The notes under the pieces are model-generated. The model did not search any database. It had not been told where the DNA came from and saw only the letters and a list, made by a program, of their open reading frames with translations. From Desulfobacterales bacterium (GTDB lineage: Bacteria > Desulfobacterota > Desulfobacteria > Desulfobacterales > Desulfosalsimonadaceae), in the NCBI GenBank assembly GCA_018334855.1, contig JAGXLE010000012.1, positions 1 through 13,150 on the forward strand: DNA of 13,150 bases, read 5' to 3'. Shown in pieces: positions 11,117 through 13,150 of the stretch. How positions within the stretch are numbered: position 1 is the first letter of the stretch; every line of letters starts with the position of its first letter. A program made the translations under genes and the position numbers.

Positions 11117-13150
11117 TCAGTCATTTTCTTGTTTTTTCACCCCGTCCAGGATCTTGCGGACTGCTTTTGCAATTTCGGCTTTTCCTACAGGTTTCATAAG
11201 GACATGCTCAATAGCGGGGCTGTCTTTAAAGACATTTAGCTTCTGACTAAATCCGGTGCACAGAATCACAGGGATGTCCGGCCGGATTTCTTTTACCGCC
11301 ACTGCAAGCTTGTCCCCGCTCATGTTGGGCATCGCCATATCTGTTATTAGAATATCAAATTTATCCGGGTTTGAGCGAAACGCCTCCAGTGCCTCCACCG
11401 CACTGGTTCTCGAAGCAACCCGATAACCCAGGCTCTCAAGCATCATCTGCTGCATTTCAACTATGGGCTGTTCATCGTCGACCAGGAGAATACTTTCAGT
11501 TCCCGCAGGCAGCGTGCCTTCTTTTTGTACCGGGGCCGATTCCGCGCCCTGTGCCGCCAGGGGCAGATACACGTGGAAAACCGTGCCCCTGCCGGGCTCG
11601 CTGTAGACGCTGATATGCCCGCTGTGTCTTTTTACAATACCGTGGACTATGGAAAGCCCCAGCCCGGTGCCGGTCCCTTTTTCCTTTGTTGTAAAGTAAG
11701 GCTCAAAAATTTTGTCAAGATACTGCTCTGAAATGCCGCCCCCTGTATCGCTTACTGTTATCCGCACATAATTTCCCGGCCTCATGTCGACATATTTTTT
11801 ACTGATACTTTCTTTATCAAAACTGACCGATTCAACGGCAACCTCCAACACGCCGCTTTCTTCTGCCATGGCCTGCCTGGCATTGGTTGCCAGGTTGACA
11901 ATCACCTGGTGGAGCTGGGTGGGATCTGCATTAACGATTAACTGATCGCTGCGAATATTTTCCCGGACCTCAATGGAAGAGGGTATGGTGGATCGCAGCA
12001 TTTTCAGGGCTTCTTTTACCAGGGGAATAACAGGCGCGGGTTTGACCTCCTGCTCTTCCTGCCTGGAGAGTGCAAGAATCTGCCTGACCAGGTCTTTTGC
12101 ACGATTTCCCGCGGAAAGCACCTGGGAAAGATTGCGATGCAGCGTGGAGTCCTTTTCAGCCTCGTCTAAGGAAAGCTCGGTATATCCTATTACAGATGAA
12201 AGAATATTGTTGAAATCATGTGCAATACCGCCCGCCAGGGTTCCGATTGCTTCCATCTTCTGGGACTGGCGGAGCTGGGCCTCCAATTTTTCTCTTTCCT
12301 GCTCGGCCTGTTTCCGCTCAGTGACATCTCTTACCATGCCTTTAAATCCTATCGGGTTTATTTCCGAATCCCTTCTCAGATATATCGAAGCATCAACATA
12401 GCATACGGATCCGTCCTTTCTGATCAGCTCAATATCCAATGCTTTATATGGCTTGCCGGTTCTGTAAACCCAGTTGTAATCTTTATAGATCTTTTCGGCG
12501 GTCTGCTCGTTCATATAATGTTTGTAATTCACGCCTTTGAGTTCTTCATCGGGATATCCCAGTATATTGCGCATTGCGGCATTATAGAAGGTATAATTAC
12601 CGGCAAGATCGACTTCAAAATATCCCTCCTCCATGTTCTCTAGAACGGTCCTGTATTTTTCCTCGCTCTGCTTAAGCGCTTCCTCGGCCTGCCTGCGCTC
12701 TGTCACATCCCGAAGGGAGAGCAGATATGCAGGTTTTCCCTCCCATTGGGTTTCTGCAGCATATATTTCCGATACTCTCGGCAAACCATCAAAAGGCAGC
12801 AATTCAATTTCAGCACTCTCCTGAGCAGTCACCGGCCAGCCGAACTCCATTCCGACCAGCTCGTCTGCGCTTCGCCCAAGCATATCCGCGCCCGCGGGAT
12901 TTATAAAAAGTATGACCCCCTCCTTGTCCACAACGATTATGCCGTCCCGGTTAAGGCTGATAAGCTTGTCGAGCTTGTTGTATGCTTCGAGAAGCTGACT
13001 CTCCTTCTGCTTGCTCCCGGTTATATCCCTTGATTCTGCAAGCAGGCAGCGAAGCTTTCCGTTCTCGTCATATATGGGATTTATGGAGAAATCCACCACG
13101 TGCTCCCGCCCGTCTGCAGAAATGTGTATTGCCTCAAAGCGGGCTGGCTC
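11117..13150 (-). CDS. Multi-PAS hybrid sensor histidine kinase with C-terminal receiver (5' end outside window)
   Basis: The frame is open to the right edge: the codons from 13150 to 13100 continue a PAS domain, and a GTG at 13099 is internal, so the N-terminus is missing. Numbering here counts from the codon at 13099. The order is the end of a PAS/PAC domain (to about 30, ending SRDITGSKQ), PAS 2 (about 40-135, ending LRDVTERRQAEE), PAS 3 (about 145-265, ending VRDVTERKQAE), a short coiled linker, HisKA with His294 (GGIAHDFNNIL), HATPase_c with N box around Asn407 (VNLATNARQAM), DTGGGI, FEPYFTTK and GTGLGLSIVHG, then a receiver domain (536-655) with phospho-acceptor Asp587 (LITDMAMPN) and Lys637 (LMKPVG). 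No membrane segment is visible in the part present. The single C-terminal receiver and lack of an adjacent output regulator suggest phosphorelay through a separate Hpt protein or self-modulation. The HdrB-like gene lies 47 nt downstream. Confidence 0.95.
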   Translation of the reverse strand, partial: EPARFEAIHISADGREHVVDFSINPIYDENGKLRCLLAESRDITGSKQKESQLLEAYNKLDKLISLNRDGIIVVDKEGVILFINPAGADMLGRSADELVGMEFGWPVTAQESAEIELLPFDGLPRVSEIYAAETQWEGKPAYLLSLRDVTERRQAEEALKQSEEKYRTVLENMEEGYFEVDLAGNYTFYNAAMRNILGYPDEELKGVNYKHYMNEQTAEKIYKDYNWVYRTGKPYKALDIELIRKDGSVCYVDASIYLRRDSEINPIGFKGMVRDVTERKQAEQEREKLEAQLRQSQKMEAIGTLAGGIAHDFNNILSSVIGYTELSLDEAEKDSTLHRNLSQVLSAGNRAKDLVRQILALSRQEEQEVKPAPVIPLVKEALKMLRSTIPSSIEVRENIRSDQLIVNADPTQLHQVIVNLATNARQAMAEESGVLEVAVESVSFDKESISKKYVDMRPGNYVRITVSDTGGGISEQYLDKIFEPYFTTKEKGTGTGLGLSIVHGIVKRHSGHISVYSEPGRGTVFHVYLPLAAQGAESAPVQKEGTLPAGTESILLVDDEQPIVEMQQMMLESLGYRVASRTSAVEALEAFRSNPDKFDILITDMAMPNMSGDKLAVAVKEIRPDIPVILCTGFSQKLNVFKDSPAIEHVLMKPVGKAEIAKAVRKILDGVKKQEND

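Noticed and set aside
13097..13099. GTG as the true start of the hybrid kinase
   Set aside because: The frame continues upstream to the window edge with PAS-like residues (EPARFEAIHISADGREH), so this codon is internal.
1..13150. CRISPR array, tRNA, rRNA, transposase or phage genes
   Set aside because: No regularly spaced repeats, cloverleaf segments, rRNA-like blocks or mobile-element protein motifs were found on reading both strands.

Overview
The window looks like ordinary chromosome from an anaerobic, fatty-acid-oxidising member of the Desulfobacterota (Desulfobacteraceae or a close relative). This is inferred from gene content and protein style, not from a database search. Supporting features are moderately high GC, NtrC-type two-component genes, several acyl-CoA and enoyl-CoA enzymes not grouped in one operon, an orphan HdrB-like iron-sulfur protein, a DtxR-type iron regulator beside a FeoB-associated cysteine-rich membrane peptide, and a PAS-rich hybrid kinase. 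No rRNA, tRNA, CRISPR array, transposase or phage gene was seen.

Layout, left to right. (1) 1-2299, plus strand: the 3' end of a sensor histidine kinase, its sigma-54-dependent response regulator three bases later, and a nucleoside phosphorylase/hydrolase-family gene whose start overlaps the regulator's stop. (2) 2087-3137: a divergent iron-related pair, a FeoB-associated small membrane protein on the minus strand and a two-domain DtxR-family repressor on the plus strand. The 160 bp between them holds two palindromes, each overlapping the -35 region of one of two back-to-back promoter candidates. (3) 3268-6399, plus strand: a dienoyl-CoA isomerase-like crotonase, the ribosomal methylthiotransferase rimO and a long-chain polyprenyl diphosphate synthase, tightly packed and probably one transcript. 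(4) 6470-7684: an exported protein with a FlgT-like N-terminal region. (5) 7934-9088: a short-chain-type acyl-CoA dehydrogenase followed at once by a clear intrinsic terminator. (6) 9109-9394: about 290 bp without a gene, containing a long imperfect hairpin. (7) 9395-10171: an ECHDC3-like crotonase that lacks both classical hydratase glutamates. (8) 10272-13150, minus strand: a PAS/PAS/PAS-HisKA-HATPase-REC hybrid kinase running off the right edge, followed 47 bp downstream by a two-CCG-motif HdrB-like protein.

The metabolic genes fit beta-oxidation of saturated and unsaturated acyl-CoAs (dehydrogenase, isomerase, crotonase), a quinone side chain (polyprenyl synthase) and thiol or iron-sulfur electron transfer (HdrB-like). 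The points most worth following are the 9190-9284 hairpin, whose four non-Watson-Crick pairs are all G-U pairs if the plus strand is the RNA; the twin operators between the iron genes; the antisense overlap of the small iron gene with the nucleosidase gene; and the kinase/HdrB-like pair.
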